This document shows positions 1 to 10,892 of a DNA stretch of 64,000 nucleotides, piece after piece. Within the stretch, counting starts at the first letter, position 1; each line of letters starts with the position of its first letter. Location of the stretch: positions 3,410,001 to 3,474,000 of the forward strand of contig OX438744.1 of assembly GCA_949316235.1 (NCBI GenBank). The letters run 5' to 3'. A program made the translations under genes and the position numbers. Source of the DNA: Oegoconia quadripuncta (Eukaryota > Arthropoda > Insecta > Lepidoptera > Autostichidae). Below the pieces are notes generated by a model. That model was not told the DNA's origin. It saw only the letters and a list, made by a program, of their open reading frames with translations, and ran no database searches.

Positions 1-348
1 TTCCACGACAAACAGAAAAAGACTGTATACATTATTGACATCGCCATACCTAATACTCATAACATCCAAAGCACAATCACAGATAAACTTAGAAAATATC
101 AGGACCTTGCAATAGAAATCCGAACCCAATGGAAAGCTCAAACAATACACATAGTCCCGATTGTCTTGTCATCTACCGGAATAATCCCCAAAACTTTAAA
201 AAATAGCCTAAAAACTTTGAATATTCCAACATATATTATAACGCACATTTTACAAAAAGCCACAATACTCAACACTTGTAGAATTACCAGAAAGTTTCTG
301 ACTTCATCTATAATCACTTCTTCTGCTGAACCCGCCACACTTGGTTGA
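1..348 (+). pseudogene. LINE reverse transcriptase C-terminal remnant, 5' cut by window edge
   Basis: Frame 1 is open from the first base to a stop at 346-348, about 115 codons, with no start because the element runs off the left edge. The residues follow the C-terminal tail of a group of insect non-LTR retrotransposon polyproteins: an IDIAIP block, a KYQDLAIEI block, VPIVLSSTGIIP, then ILNTCRITRKFL near the end. In that family this tail follows the reverse transcriptase domain. No catalytic domain is in view. An ATG-started reading of the second half exists at 166-348 but is only a piece of the same frame. Clade not assigned. Confidence 0.72.
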
Positions 349-404
349 TACCCGTCTGGTGCGGAAATTACCTTCTTCACTTTGAAGAAGAGAAATACAT
401 TGTA

Positions 405-460
405 TATAAATAATATATATATATATATATATATAAATATAATGTAGTATATAAATAAAA

Positions 461-516
<56 letters not shown>

Positions 517-580
517 CCATGAAACCATCTACGTACATACCTATGCAAAAAGCTGCCATTTAATTTTTTTTTTTTTGTTT
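405..580. repeat. Microsatellites (TA)n, (AAT)n and a T run
   Basis: A TA/TATA run at about 407-434 is followed by roughly 17 units of AAT at about 461-512 and a T run near 565-576. They sit between the LINE remnant and a SINE. Apparent minus-strand ORFs here encode poly-Tyr or poly-Ile and are artefacts of the repeat. Confidence 0.9.
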
Positions 581-582
581 TA

Positions 583-796
583 GGGCACTTACACCAATCA
601 TCTAGTCCCAAACTAAGCAAAGCTTGTGCTATGGATACTAGATAACGGATAAACATACATAAATATTTATATAAACATCCATGACTCGGTAATAAATGTT
701 CGTATTCATCACACAAACATTTACCCCTCGATTCGAACCCGCAACCGTTGGTTTCGCTGATAGGGTCACTATCCACTACACCAATCGGTCGTCAAA
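583..796 (-). mobile_element. SINE B copy (tRNA-headed)
   Basis: The minus strand opens with a tRNA-like head containing the A-box-like TGTAGTGGATAGTG and a box B reading GGTTCGAATC, then runs through a body containing GTATTCATCACACA in reverse. The same roughly 220-bp unit recurs at 1816, 26349, 33839, 41157 and 47742. The head resembles a tRNA but lacks a full cloverleaf. Confidence 0.8.
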
Positions 797-967
797 TACT
801 TGTCGTATTGTCAGAAAATTCCTCCAAATTGATGAAAACGGATAAACTAACTTACGATTTTAAAATAAATAGGAATATACCATTTACTTGGTTAATGCCC
901 GTAAATTGTAGGATAATATCAGCTCATGCTGAGAAAAGGAAGTTGAAAATAGAAATAATAATAATAT

Positions 968-1218
968 GTCTTGGCACAAACACACAGCGCCATCTAGGTC
1001 CACGGTAAGCATCTAGGCTTGTGTTATGGATACCAGATGGTTGATAAACTACACAAATACATTTTTTTAAATAAATACACGTATAAATGAAAATCATCAA
1101 TAACTCGGGAACACATGTCTGTATTCATCATACAAACATATGCCCCTAGCGGGATTCGAACCCGCGACCATTTGGTATAGTAGCAGAGTTTCTAACCACT
1201 ACACCAAACAGGTCGTCA
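968..1218 (-). mobile_element. SINE C copy, minus strand
   Basis: Body contains the family's AGATGGCGCTGTGTG near the 3' end (reversed here at 985-1000) and a head with box B GGTTCGAATCC. It ends at ACAGGTCGTC and is joined directly to a plus-strand copy. Other copies lie at 14700, 21566, 30549, 38155, 38344, 55310 and 55707. Confidence 0.8.
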
Positions 1219-1395
1219 AATGTAATGAATACAGACATGTGTATCCGATTTATAGATGTTTTCGTTAATATAAGTTTTTCGTTTGCAAAACAGATTTGTA
1301 TTTGTGTATCTGTATCCATAATACAAGACTAGTTGCTTAGTGTGGAACTAGATGGCGCTGTGTATGTACAAGGATATTTATTTATTATTGGCTCG
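1219..1395 (+). mobile_element. SINE C copy, plus strand, head missing
   Basis: Starts at the GAATACAGACATGTGTA stretch that follows box B in complete copies and runs to GATGGCGCTGTGTATG and an ATTT-rich tail. It is fused head-to-head with the preceding minus-strand copy. Confidence 0.75.
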
Positions 1396-1815
1396 AAGTT
1401 TACCCTTCCATATTAGTATGTTACTGTTCCGCACAGATAAACTTTCTAGTATTTTGAGCTGTGATTGTAAACCAAGGTAGGTATCTGTCCATCTCGCGAG
1501 GGCCAAAACGGGACGAGGGTTTTAAAATCGATAGCCCCACACAATAGCCCATTTACTGCCATAATAGCTATTAAGGCCATTGTGAACGAAATCGTGAAGA
1601 AGATGAGCTCTATAGTACTCGCGTGTCTTTAAAGAATGCAGTTGGCTTAGCCCAGCTTGATAACATTCGGTTAGCTGTAGATGCTTTACGGAAACGGTTG
1701 AAAGGAAAATCTTACGAGCGTTTTAAAAGATATGTTCTTATTCATACGCTTTCTCATGTTATAATAAAATTTCAGTGCCTTACGTATTTAAAAACTTCTA
1801 ATATAATGTTAGATA
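1396..1815. other. No recognised feature
   Basis: A 65-codon ATG frame (1623-1820) shows no family motifs and ends in a SINE tail. I see nothing to support a gene. Confidence 0.5.
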
Positions 1816-2002
1816 AATAAATAAATATTTCGGACACTTACACCAATCATCTAGTCGGATACACATACGTAAATATTTATATAAACATCCAAGACTTGGG
1901 AATAAATGTTCGTATTCATCACACAAACATTTACCCCTCGCGGGATTCGAACCGTTGGTTTCGCTGATAGGGTCACTATCCACTATACACTAATCGGTCG
2001 TC
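1816..2002 (-). mobile_element. SINE B copy, internally deleted
   Basis: Same tail (AAATATTTCGGACACTTACA) and tRNA-like head as the copy at 583, with a short internal deletion after ATCATCTAGTC and a deletion in box B (GGGATTCGAACCGTTGG). Confidence 0.78.
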
Positions 2003-2154
2003 AAGGTGAGAATTGATATATGTAGATCTATTCTCACCTTCAATAACAATGTAAGTATTAAATATCAATTTAACCTGTAGGCGGACGCCGACACCGATCG
2101 GTGTCCAAAATACTTTTATACCTTCAACACTCGCGAACACCGATCGGTGTCGGC
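2003..2154. repeat. Two adjacent inverted repeats (hairpin cluster)
   Basis: AAGGTGAGAAT at 2003-2013 pairs perfectly with 2030-2040 around a 16-base loop. An 18-base arm at 2087-2104 pairs perfectly with 2137-2154, and each 18-base arm contains the self-palindrome ACACCGATCGGTGT. The cluster abuts the head of SINE B. Confidence 0.85.
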
Positions 2155-2779
2155 GGTACACCCGACTTTCAACTCTCAATTGTAATGATTATAGAGTTCC
2201 AATTCCTTTAGACTGTGTTTGAACTTGTTCTCTATTAAATTCCGCATCCAATAATGTGCGCCATGTCATGTTAGCTATGATATTTAGTCTGTATTTGCGA
2301 AAATATTTTTTTTCTCTGTGGGTGGGAGTATAGGCATAGAATTCCAACTACTGTTTTTTATTAGAACAGGCTTAGGAACCTGGCCATAGAGCTTCCAATT
2401 CTCATAACAATTTATTGAATTACCCGTTTTTTTAAGAAAAACATGAAATAAATCCGTACTTTCCGTAAAAATACCAATTATATCGTGGATATAGGTATAC
2501 CTACATATTACAACTCGTAACATTTTTCTGATTTTTTGTATTATAGCTGTAGTAGTGTTCATTCATTATATCCATAGATAATATATTCCCGTAGCTATAG
2601 CTTTTCACAGATTACAAATACACCCAGTAGAAGAGTATCTATAAACGTTTTTAACACCGCAGGTATTTTCGAAAATTTGACAGGCGCGCCGAGATACTTG
2701 ACCCGCGGAATTATAAAAAGGAAAGAGAGGACACAGAGCTATTTAAAAGCTCACCCAACAGCTTATGTGTTTTACGGGT
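2155..2779. other. No recognised feature
   Basis: AT-rich sequence with no supported coding frame. The 92-codon minus frame at 2284-2562 has no motif. Confidence 0.5.
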
Positions 2780-2945
2780 GCCATGTTGGATTTTTTGCTA
2801 CAAAATGTATCGTATGACAATCTGGGACTCAAGACGAATCTAACATTTTGCACTTCAAAATTGGTCAAGCCCTTTAGGCGACAGGCGGTAACATAGAAAT
2901 CTACATACTAACGTACATACATATATACTTACAGACATACTTACA
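2780..2945 (+). repeat. Repeat H fragment
   Basis: The stretch ATGTTGGATTTTTT.CTA.AAAATGTATC and the following GGG.CAAGACGA.TCTAAC recur at about 7420-7545, inside another repeat. It ends in ACATAC-rich sequence. Class unknown. Confidence 0.6.
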
Positions 2946-2950
2946 TACAT

Positions 2951-3034
2951 ATGAACGAAAAGGGCGTGAATAGTGAGGTAACGGCTGACAGAGGAGATTG
3001 GCAGAAAAAGATGTACTGCGTCGACCTTAAATAA
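2951..3034 (+). pseudogene. RTE-like LINE C-terminal end
   Basis: A 27-codon end reading MNEKGVNSEVTADRGDW, then KKMYCVDLK and a stop. This is the terminal peptide of a common lepidopteran endonuclease/reverse-transcriptase LINE. The same terminus is better preserved at 27346-27561. Everything upstream of this terminus is missing. Confidence 0.72.
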
Positions 3035-3055
3035 ATTGGAACTAGGGCAAGAAGA

Positions 3056-3477
3056 TAATAAATACATAAATTCACGCCTGTTTCCCGTAGGGGTAGGCAG
3101 AGACCATAGACTTCCACTTACTACGATCCTGACACACCTCTTTTGCTTCATTCACTCTCATAAGGTTGTTCATACATGCTTGTCGGTTTAGGGTACTCTT
3201 GACTTGGGCTTTCTTTATTTTGATTTAATCATGGTACGACCGCCTTGGTCTTCCCCTACCAATACTATCAACCACATTCGTTTATCTCTTTCGCTAGTCT
3301 ACTTTCATTCATCCTCTCCACATGTCCAAACCATCTCAGCATACCTTTTTCAATCTTTGTCACTACGTCTTCTTTCAAACTGCTTAACTCCCTATTTACA
3401 CTATTCCTGATTCTATCTTTCAAAGTCACAGCACTCATACTTCTCTTCAGATAGAAGACGATGATACTTACATACAT
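3056..3477 (-). pseudogene. RTE-like LINE reverse transcriptase C-terminus, frameshifted
   Basis: The minus strand reads VTLKDRIRNSVNRE, then LKEDVVTKIEKGMLRWFGHV and ERMNESRLAKEI, a signature of lepidopteran endonuclease/reverse-transcriptase LINE C-termini. After a frameshift near 3260 the tail continues as RQACMNNLMRVNEAKEVC and WKSMVSAYPYGKQA, then a stop near 3075. It is a dead 3' fragment without catalytic motifs. It lies tail-to-tail with the plus-strand remnant at 2951-3034. Confidence 0.8.
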
Positions 3478-3493
3478 ACTTACATATATATTG

Positions 3494-3883
3494 TGTCTTT
3501 ACCTATGAAATTGGAGTTTTTTTTCTTCAATTTGTTTTATATTTGGAAAATGGAATATTATTTCAAGGTTTCACATGATATATTTTTTAATTTCTGGGCT
3601 TTAGCCCAGAAATGTGATTTATCACATAATAAAAAAAAATTTAACAGAGCTCTTTTCATGTGCTTCCCATAATCATTTCTTAGATTCGTTGAAACTTTTA
3701 TAAAGCGGTTACTTTTAAAAATTAACGATGCCTATACTTAACTTAATGTTATCCGATAATACACACAAAGTTTAGCTAAATTTGGATTTGCCGTTGCCAA
3801 AAAAAAATCAAAAATATTTGTATGGAGAAAACAGTCCTAATGAAATTCTTTATACAAAACGCTAATTTCATAGGTAAGGACCT
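3494..3883 (+). mobile_element. MITE N copy 1
   Basis: Ends are inverted: TCTTTACCTATGAAATTGGAG at the left and CTAATTTCATAGGTAAGGACC at the right. The interior, including GGATTTGCCGTTGCC and AGCTCTTTTCATGTGCTTCC, is shared with copies at 17418, 28871 and 37543. No coding capacity. The right flank GGGTAGTCGGGT also occurs at about 7588 in repeat G/H, so this MITE seems to have landed in an older repeat. Confidence 0.8.
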
Positions 3884-5378
3884 GGGTAGTCGGGTTAAAA
3901 AGAACTCTCAGCTAAGTTGGCCCATAAGAAAGTCAACGGGATGTTCCTCTCTTGAAGTCCTTCTATGGAATAAACACGTTTGAACTATGCAATAAAGTGT
4001 AACTTTGGCCACGAACAAAGAGTACAATTACAAAGTGATGTAGTTCGGGTGCATTCTACCTAGAATACACAAACTTCTAGGCACTTCAACACCGACGTAC
4101 CGTTCGAAGTGCTCAAACATTTATCATTCGAATTGGAAACGAAGCGAAGCGAACACGACGTCTCTAACAATCCCTCAGTTCAAACTAAATCCAACACTAA
4201 CACAGTTGCAGTCACTCCTCTGAATTATTCATTCTATCCACATGCATCTTTGATGGGGTTGCTATACGTAAGCAATTTTCAGGACATGTCCGGATCTTGA
4301 TGTCCGCAATGTGGAGGAAGAATTCTAAGACGTTCGGAATTTCTTGATATATTTGCAAATAATAAATAAATGATAACTGTATATGTATGTATGTTACGGA
4401 TTATTTAATAAAACAATGATTATATTATCCAACAAATTCTAAAGTAATTAATATATAAATGAATACAAAATTGAAAATGTATCTAATAGTAGAAATGCGT
4501 CATCCAACCATAAAGTGAGGAAGGAAAAAAAGGTTTTCTCTAAGGAAAAACTCTTAAAAATGAATTGTGTTAGAAGCTAAATATCTTGGAAAATACTTAG
4601 CCGGGTTCCACCAAATACAGCTAAGGACAATTTCGCAATTACCAGTTATCGAACATAGAAAACCGTTCTTACTCGTAAATCGGCTTAGCCGTGTGGCACT
4701 ACAAAACCAACAGAACTTGCAGCCCTCTTTCTGCATTGGGGGTTAAGAATAAAAAATTACAGCATTAGAATAATATAATGTGTGTATTTAAGTATGTAAT
4801 ACACAAGTATTGCATTTCCTACCGGTTACAATTTAAAAGTATAATACTTGGAACAACATCCACGGTTCAACTTTCGAATTATATAGGTATGCAGACGTGA
4901 CGGGGCCATTGCTATTTAAACGTGCAAATCTATAGATGTTTTTTTGGTGGAAAACCCCACAGTTTTAAGACACCCACGGGAAGAAACGTCTTGGTTTTAT
5001 ATGCCGAAACCATAAAACAAAAGTTAAATTTAGCTAAATATAATAATTCACCAAAAACTTTTTTAATGGTATGGTAACCCCAGCCGTATAATATATGTCG
5101 CTAGTCTAGTCATTGTTTATTTACTTACCAGACAACTTCATGGAAAGGAGAGAAATATGTTCCTGCATGCCTGCTACTCGGAAACATAGAACAATGCCTT
5201 TTTAAATTTCAAGAAACATTTGTACCTTTCATTGTGGAAGGCTTGTGCTTTAGAGAAATATACTGACTGAGCACACAGCAATTTGCAGTTTTAAGCTTGT
5301 GTTTTAACAGAAAGTCGCTTCTGTCCGCGGTTTTTCTTGGAATTTTTTTCATTTTCTCAGGGAAAAGTACATATGTAC
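3884..5378. other. Unassigned sequence
   Basis: Holds a 63-codon plus frame (4109-4300) and a 60-codon minus frame (4554-4736), neither with a motif I recognise. The rest is AT-rich with no repeat family I could match. Confidence 0.45.
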
Positions 5379-5697
5379 ATATCATCATCAACCCGTAAAC
5401 ATCCCAATGCATGGATATAGGTCTTCCTTCGTATAATGAGACAGTATGGGCCATAGTCCAACACGCTGGCCCAATGCGGGTTGGGGACTCCGCATGCCTT
5501 TGAATTTTTATTTGTCAGGCATGCAGGTTTCCTAACGATATTTTCCTTCACCGTTTAAGAGAAGTCTGATAAATGCACATAAGTAATTAAATTAAATTTA
5601 AAACTCATTTGTACATGGCCTGCCTGGGAATCGAACCCGGACCTTCCAAATAGGGAGACCGCGTCTGAACGGCTGAGCCACCGCCGCTCGTACGTAT
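5379..5697 (-). mobile_element. SINE D copy (tRNA-headed)
   Basis: Reading the minus strand: a head GGCGGTGGCTCAGCCGTTCA (box A region), box B GGGTTCGATTCCC, a body with AAGGAAAATATCGTTAGGAA, and a CATCATCA-type tail at 5382. A second copy is at 48348-48612. Confidence 0.8.
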
Positions 5698-6738
5698 TAG
5701 CAATAAAATGATTCCACGCAAGCCAACCCGCGGGCAGGAGGTTACTTTCTTATAATGCTAACTCAGGCAAAGGCCTTGAAATTTCGCATAGGATTCATAG
5801 GTACCATTAATTTTGTATGATAAGGGTGTTTCACACGACAGCTTCGGGTTTAATTGTTTTAATGTCCACGCTCTTACTGATAAGATAACAAACTTTTTGG
5901 GGATCCTCAGGAAACGGGCGCGATCTGTCATTGTTTTATCTTTTGTATAAAAACACTAGCGAATGCTGTGCGGTTTTGTGGCCGGTCCCATTTTGCTTCT
6001 TTCTTTTGTTGCCTGTGGGAACCCATGTAATGAGCAATTCCCATGGTCCATATTACGGTTAGGGGTAAATTATGTGCCTCATAAAAAAATAGCATTTGGG
6101 CAGAGTTCTACAACTACTAAATATTTCCATTTTAATGGTTATACATGGAGGTTCACATACATAAAGTTACGACTGCTATCCCAAATGGGGTGATCAGAGA
6201 TATCCCAAACGATAGCGTTTGGGTGTTCCAAATATTAAGTCCCAAACGTTTAAGGCTTCAGACAACTTCCACGGTTCACTTTCTAAAAATACAAATGACA
6301 TATGTTTTTGATAGATAGTTCCATAGTCGCTTTGTACGACACCTATGGGAAGAGATAGGGTCGTTCTATACTTTTTACTTACTTTACATGTACTTTCGTA
6401 AAATGTTTCAAAAATAATATATGTTCGTGTTTGTGTGTGTGTGTGTGATAACCAGAGCATATAGCTGAGTCGTTTCCTTTTCGCTGCTGCGACACTTTTT
6501 TTCATTTTTTTTATCAAAAGTAATTTAAATCACCACAGACACATGGTCCGTGCTCTTGTTTACAAAAATATAATTTATAAATTTATAATTCTTTTTACAA
6601 AAAATATAATACGCTATTTCAACGATATCACTATAATATAATAGTTATTTTTTTATAATATATTATGTTTCATGCGCAGTTAAATTATCTAGTTATAGTT
6701 TGTAGGCTTAGTTGATGTATTTTAATCCTTACATTATA
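5698..6738. other. Unassigned sequence with a (GT)n run
   Basis: A GT microsatellite lies at about 6432-6448. ORFs of 76 and 107 codons here have no recognisable motifs. Confidence 0.45.
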
Positions 6739-6994
6739 CAGGGTGAAATTTAATTCGTGTAATTCCTGTTTACTGGTGATTCCACTCCTGATTGCGAACA
6801 TCTTTCCATTAGGAATGATAGCCGAATTTAGCCTAAAATTTTTGAATTCCATACTAAAGGTGGTTTCAGAACGATTTACTTTGTATGAGTAGTCGTACAT
6901 TTTTTGATCGAATGCGACTATGGTTCCTTAGGAAAAGTTGCTCGTAATCAAGAGTGACGTCACCAGTTAATGGGAATAACACGATTTCACCCTG
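6739..6994. mobile_element. Small TA-flanked MITE
   Basis: Starts CAGGGTGAAAT after a TA and ends ATTTCACCCTG before a TA, 256 bp in all. Short TIRs and a TA duplication suggest a Tc1/mariner-type non-autonomous element. No coding capacity. Confidence 0.65.
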
Positions 6995-7039
6995 TATAAC
7001 AATTACCAACTATAAAAATACACCGTATTGCCACTATTA

Positions 7040-7200
7040 GTGCAGACCTCCTCTACTGGTAGCTTGTATCTTTACCCTAAGGTTTGACTGCAAGAGATCG
7101 CTGTTAGCGATAAGGCCGCCTCTTTGTGCGATTAATGTTATACACGACGTTTTTGTTAATTGTACAATAAAGAGTATTTGTTTTATTGAAATTTTAGAAA
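7040..7200 (+). repeat. LINE 3' tail fragment L1
   Basis: AGAGATCGCTGTTAGCGATA followed by AAGGCCGCC and a terminus TTGTACAATAAAGAGTATTTG. The same order recurs at 7745-7895 and, reversed, near 58565. Confidence 0.65.
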
Positions 7201-7224
7201 ACCACCTAAGACTACAATCATCCA

Positions 7225-7660
7225 AATGCACCAAACAACTGTGTTAAAACCTAAATAACCTCGAAATAGCTTTACCGATTTTTATCAAACATGGCTAGTA
7301 ATCTGTAGGGTCGTTTATTCTTTAATATAAAATAAACCTAAATAAATCGGCACAAATATAACAAATCGGAAAAAAGACTGAAAACCAAAAAACCCGACAG
7401 CATATATTTTTGCGGTTGCTATGTTGGATTTTTTACTATAAAATGTATCTTGTGACACTCCGGGTTCCAAGACGACTCTAACGACACCATGCACTTCGAA
7501 ATCGATCAAGCCGTTTAGGATACAGGATGCGCCAAAGGAACGGACATATATACATATATTCGACAAACATTACTCTCCTTCCTTGGGTAGTCGGGTAAAA
7601 ACATATACACACACAACACTATTAAACACATAACACCCGCCGTTTCTCGTCGGGAGATAA
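7225..7660 (+). repeat. Repeat G copy 1 with repeat H sequence inside
   Basis: Left part: TCGAAATAGC.TTACCGATTTTTATCAAACATGGCTA. Right part: ACACATAACACCCGCCGTTTCTCGTCGG. Repeat H sequence lies between them at about 7420-7545. Related copies are at 8445, 15390, 17066 and 26573, and reversed at 35840 and 53290. Confidence 0.6.
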
Positions 7661-7744
7661 AATAAGAGAAAATAGTTTAGCAATACAATTTACAAAGTCG
7701 AATTCGGGAATTTTTTCCTAGCTTCAAAAAGTGCACCCTACTTG

Positions 7745-7895
7745 TTTTTCTACCTACAAATGTCCCATAGCTGTGGGTTGTCTGGAAGAGATCGCTTTTA
7801 GTGATAAGACCGCCCAATTGTGTTCTATTGTTATCATCAAAAATTATTGTGAATTATTTTGCGCAATAAAGAGTATTTGTATTGTATTGTGATCA
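7745..7895 (+). repeat. LINE 3' tail fragment L2
   Basis: GGAAGAGATCGCTTTTAGTG then ATAAGACCGCC and a terminus CAATAAAGAGTATTTGTATT. This looks like the 3' end and short-repeat tail of a LINE. Confidence 0.7.
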
Positions 7896-8444
7896 AAGTC
7901 AAGTATATTTCACACATGGAAATAAATAAATGTTTAATGGAATTGGTACTTCCTCGGTCGACATTGCAAAATGTTTCCAAAAAGTATAAGGGGTCAGAGC
8001 TTGTCAAACTTTATAATAATGTTTGTCTACTTTATATTCCGTTCATGATTAGGCGGAGTTTGGACAAGTGTATAATAATGTCATTATGTCTTCAAATAAC
8101 CCAGTCATGGACTGGCGAGCACAGTAGACAGTTTGAGAATATAGTCATGGTTACTTGCGCTTTGGGAGTATTTACCTCGAAGTTTCGGAATAACTGGCTT
8201 TACACTTTTATTTTATGAACGTTTTTCGACTTGTAAATTCTGATTATTATTTTCTGCCTACTTGGAGTTAGTTTATCATAATAATCCACATGGCTCATAA
8301 GTGACTTGCAAAGCCTTGAATCGCGGTCACAAAGTTTACAAGTTTTTTTTACAAGATTTTATTTAACTTATTTCGGGTTTAACTATGTCCCTTTAAAATT
8401 TCAAAAAAATAATTAAAGTTTTGTAAATTATGGAAAGACTATGA
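7896..8444. other. Unassigned sequence
   Basis: A 119-codon plus frame (7859-8218) overlaps the LINE tail and has no recognisable domain. Nothing else is supported. Confidence 0.45.
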
Positions 8445-8640
8445 TATCATCGACATACGACAAAAACTGTGTTAAAGCTAAATTTTAAAAGGGTAACCGA
8501 TTTTCATCAAAACAGCACTTAAATCGGACGCATGACTGTGATACATCCGGACAAAGTTTGGACACACACACACACACACACACAACGCCGTCAAACACAT
8601 AACACGTTTCGTTTCTCATCGGAGGTTAAAAATAACCGGC
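8445..8640 (+). repeat. Repeat G copy 2 with (AC)n
   Basis: ACCGATTTTCATCAAAACAG, then CATCCGGACAAAGTTTGGAC, an (AC)n run at about 8563-8584, CGCCGTCAAACACATAACAC and TCATCGG. This is the full order of the repeat G family. Confidence 0.65.
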
Positions 8641-8689
8641 TAATGAACGTGCCCTTAGAAGCACGGAAAAGCTCGTATGGGAGTGTACC

Positions 8690-8935
8690 AATATTGATCA
8701 CTTATCCAAGGACTTACCGAGGACTTGCTGATGAAATACCAATCGCAAATGAGACTGCAGAGCGAGTGCCACTACCACACTGTGGTCCCGCCTCCACACT
8801 CCTCCCACTATAACTTCTATAAGCTAGGATCAACAGTGGTACTCGACACAGCGCCTACTGAAGGTAGACGGTGCCTTACATGACTACCGCTACCTTGGAC
8901 CTCAGACTAATTAAAGAAAGACAGGGTGTGTAAAT
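8690..8935 (+). repeat. Repeat F copy 1
   Basis: About 150 bases here (GATCAACAGTGGTACTC, GCGCCTACTGAAGGTAGACG, TACCTTGGACC) recur at 15230-15370. An ORF covers part of each copy, but the frames are not conserved between the two. Class unknown. Confidence 0.6.
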
Positions 8936-10289
8936 AGGAAAAGAAGTTTCCCTCTAACCCCTCTGCAAATGAGAGTGTAGCCAATGAAACCTTATGGGGA
9001 AGGAAGCTTAGTGAAGCCAGGGCCCTGCTTTCGTATACATCACAGCATCCACCACCATAAGGCATACTACATCATAATATTTTTACGATGAAACTTTTCA
9101 ATACATCCCCTTCACAAAGCACTTCTCCCTTATCGGCTTCATTGGAGAGCAGCTTTCAAAGGGCCTTGATATCTCTGCGTCGTATCTTAGTAAGACGCGG
9201 CGGAGTGAATGTACACACAGTGATAAGAGGAAGCGATTCACGTCTTTAATATTCATAAAATGTCACATAAGAGCGTAATGTTGCGGTGGTACGTTAGTTT
9301 GCGATTATTCAAATGTGATGCTATTTTTATAGGATTTTTTATCTTGCTACGGTTTAGTAAATGTTTAGTGCCGTTTAGTTATGAATTGGAGGCATGAACG
9401 GTCAGGAAAGATTAAGAGCAGGTATGGAGCTAGTGCAACGGGAAGGAGAAAGTTTGAGGAACACAGGAAGGGAGCTAATGCAAACAGAGGAATGCAAGTG
9501 TCTAATATTGCAACGTAACCTGGGTATCGATTTTTGAGATTCGAAACCTTAATTACTGACATTTGAAATTCAAATCGTTTATAGTTTATCAAAGTGTTGT
9601 GGATCGGCATGATGCGAAGAGTGCCGTGCCTGCAATGAAGCGCATGGCAATCCTTTCTATTTGGCGATTTGCATTCCCTTTTACGATGGGCCCTACGATT
9701 GTTCCCCTCCCCCCGAACTCCCTTCTTCTTGTATGATGTGTCTGTAACTCATTACATCGGTTTAACTTGAAATTAAGCTTTTTTATTATCAAATCCTGAT
9801 AATCTCCTCAACACAAAGTAGATCGATTATTGTTTTCAATTCCGTACGTTTCAGTTTTCCTGTACAGAATTTTGGAATGATTAAAATACGACTTATATAT
9901 TTTGTTGGTTGCGAACGAAATATGTGAAAAAAAAATATTACTCCGGGAGTACAAACATGGGTATCATAAGAAAGGTCTCTTCGTAAGGTGTGACTAAAAT
10001 AGAATCTTTTTCTTTACCTTTATATCTTTATTGCTCACCAAAATCTATCCAAAATGTACATTCAACTTACATACTAATACAAAGTAAATAAATATTAATT
10101 GTACTTAGAAATTTTAGCAACATTTAAATACCTTTATCGTTACCGTTATCAATCCTCCGCCCCTAAGATGTCGTAAACAAAGGGTACCTTAAATTAAATC
10201 ATACTAAATAGTAGCAACAGAAGAGTAACTTAACTAAGTAGTGATGCGCACGCATAGTAAAAGTAGGTGAATCAATAGATATATACTAC
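8936..10289. other. Unassigned sequence
   Basis: No supported gene. The short ORFs at 9365-9610 and 9589-9792 on the minus strand lack motifs. Confidence 0.45.
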
Positions 10290-10382
10290 TCTGTGTAAAA
10301 AGTATCGGGAATATGTCAATAAAAAGACCCGCGTAAAAGAGGTCGTTCTAATTTTTTTACTGCATGTTGGTAGCACTGTACT

Positions 10383-10782
10383 TTTTTTTTTTTTTTTTGG
10401 TTTAATTCTCTCCTTTAGGAGAAGGCAAAGGGATCTAGCCCATAACAGCCATGTCTTATTTCTCTTATTTCTTCAGTTTGTAAGTCAGTCTCAGTCAAAA
10501 CAAGTAATTCGTCGTATACTTGGCGTATACAGAGTCTAGTCACGGTCAAGTCATTCTTCAGTAAAGTGGCAGAATGCTTTACAAAAGATTTTGGCGGCTT
10601 CTTGTGGGAACCCGAAAGCTCCGTTACGCACTTTAATTTACACTTCCCTTCACTTGTACACTATCACTAACGTTTGCTGCACAATATTCTGCCATTATTA
10701 AGCTTCAAAAGTTAGAATGCACAAATTATAAGACTTATAAAGAAAAATGCTACTTCACTCGCCGAGTTCCCGCCAAAAAGCC
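10383..10782 (-). mobile_element. Retroposon E copy 1, inside the mariner leader
   Basis: Read on the minus strand it starts GGCTTTTTGGCGGGAACTC, runs about 385 bases and ends in a polyA tail (T run at 10381-10399). A perfect 13-bp target duplication, GTAGCACTGTACT, lies at 10370-10382 and 10783-10795. PolyA plus a 13-bp duplication means LINE-style target-primed insertion. Compared with copy 2 at 59938 I count only about a dozen differences by eye. It contains ATGGCAGAATATTGTGCAGC, but that frame closes after about 20 codons. A longer frame without an ATG stays open for about 70 codons. Confidence 0.88.
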
Positions 10783-10892
10783 GTAGCACTGTACTGATTT
10801 AGCGCGCAAAATTTGAGCGGGATCTGTCATTTAATTTGTTTTAAACTACACTTTTTGTTGGTCATAGTTTTGAGTCCTCGGCGATTTTTACA

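Noticed and set aside
138..776. 212-codon minus-strand ORF
   Set aside because: It crosses a LINE remnant, TA and AAT microsatellites (giving a poly-Tyr stretch) and a SINE. It is a chance open frame.
4109..4300. 63-codon ORF as a host exon
   Set aside because: No family motif, no clear splice sites and no supporting neighbour. I left it as unassigned sequence.
10383..10782. THAP zinc-finger origin for retroposon E
   Set aside because: The FGFPQE...FCHFTEE words recall a THAP domain, but the spacing from FP to C..H is far too short and the first cysteine pair is missing.
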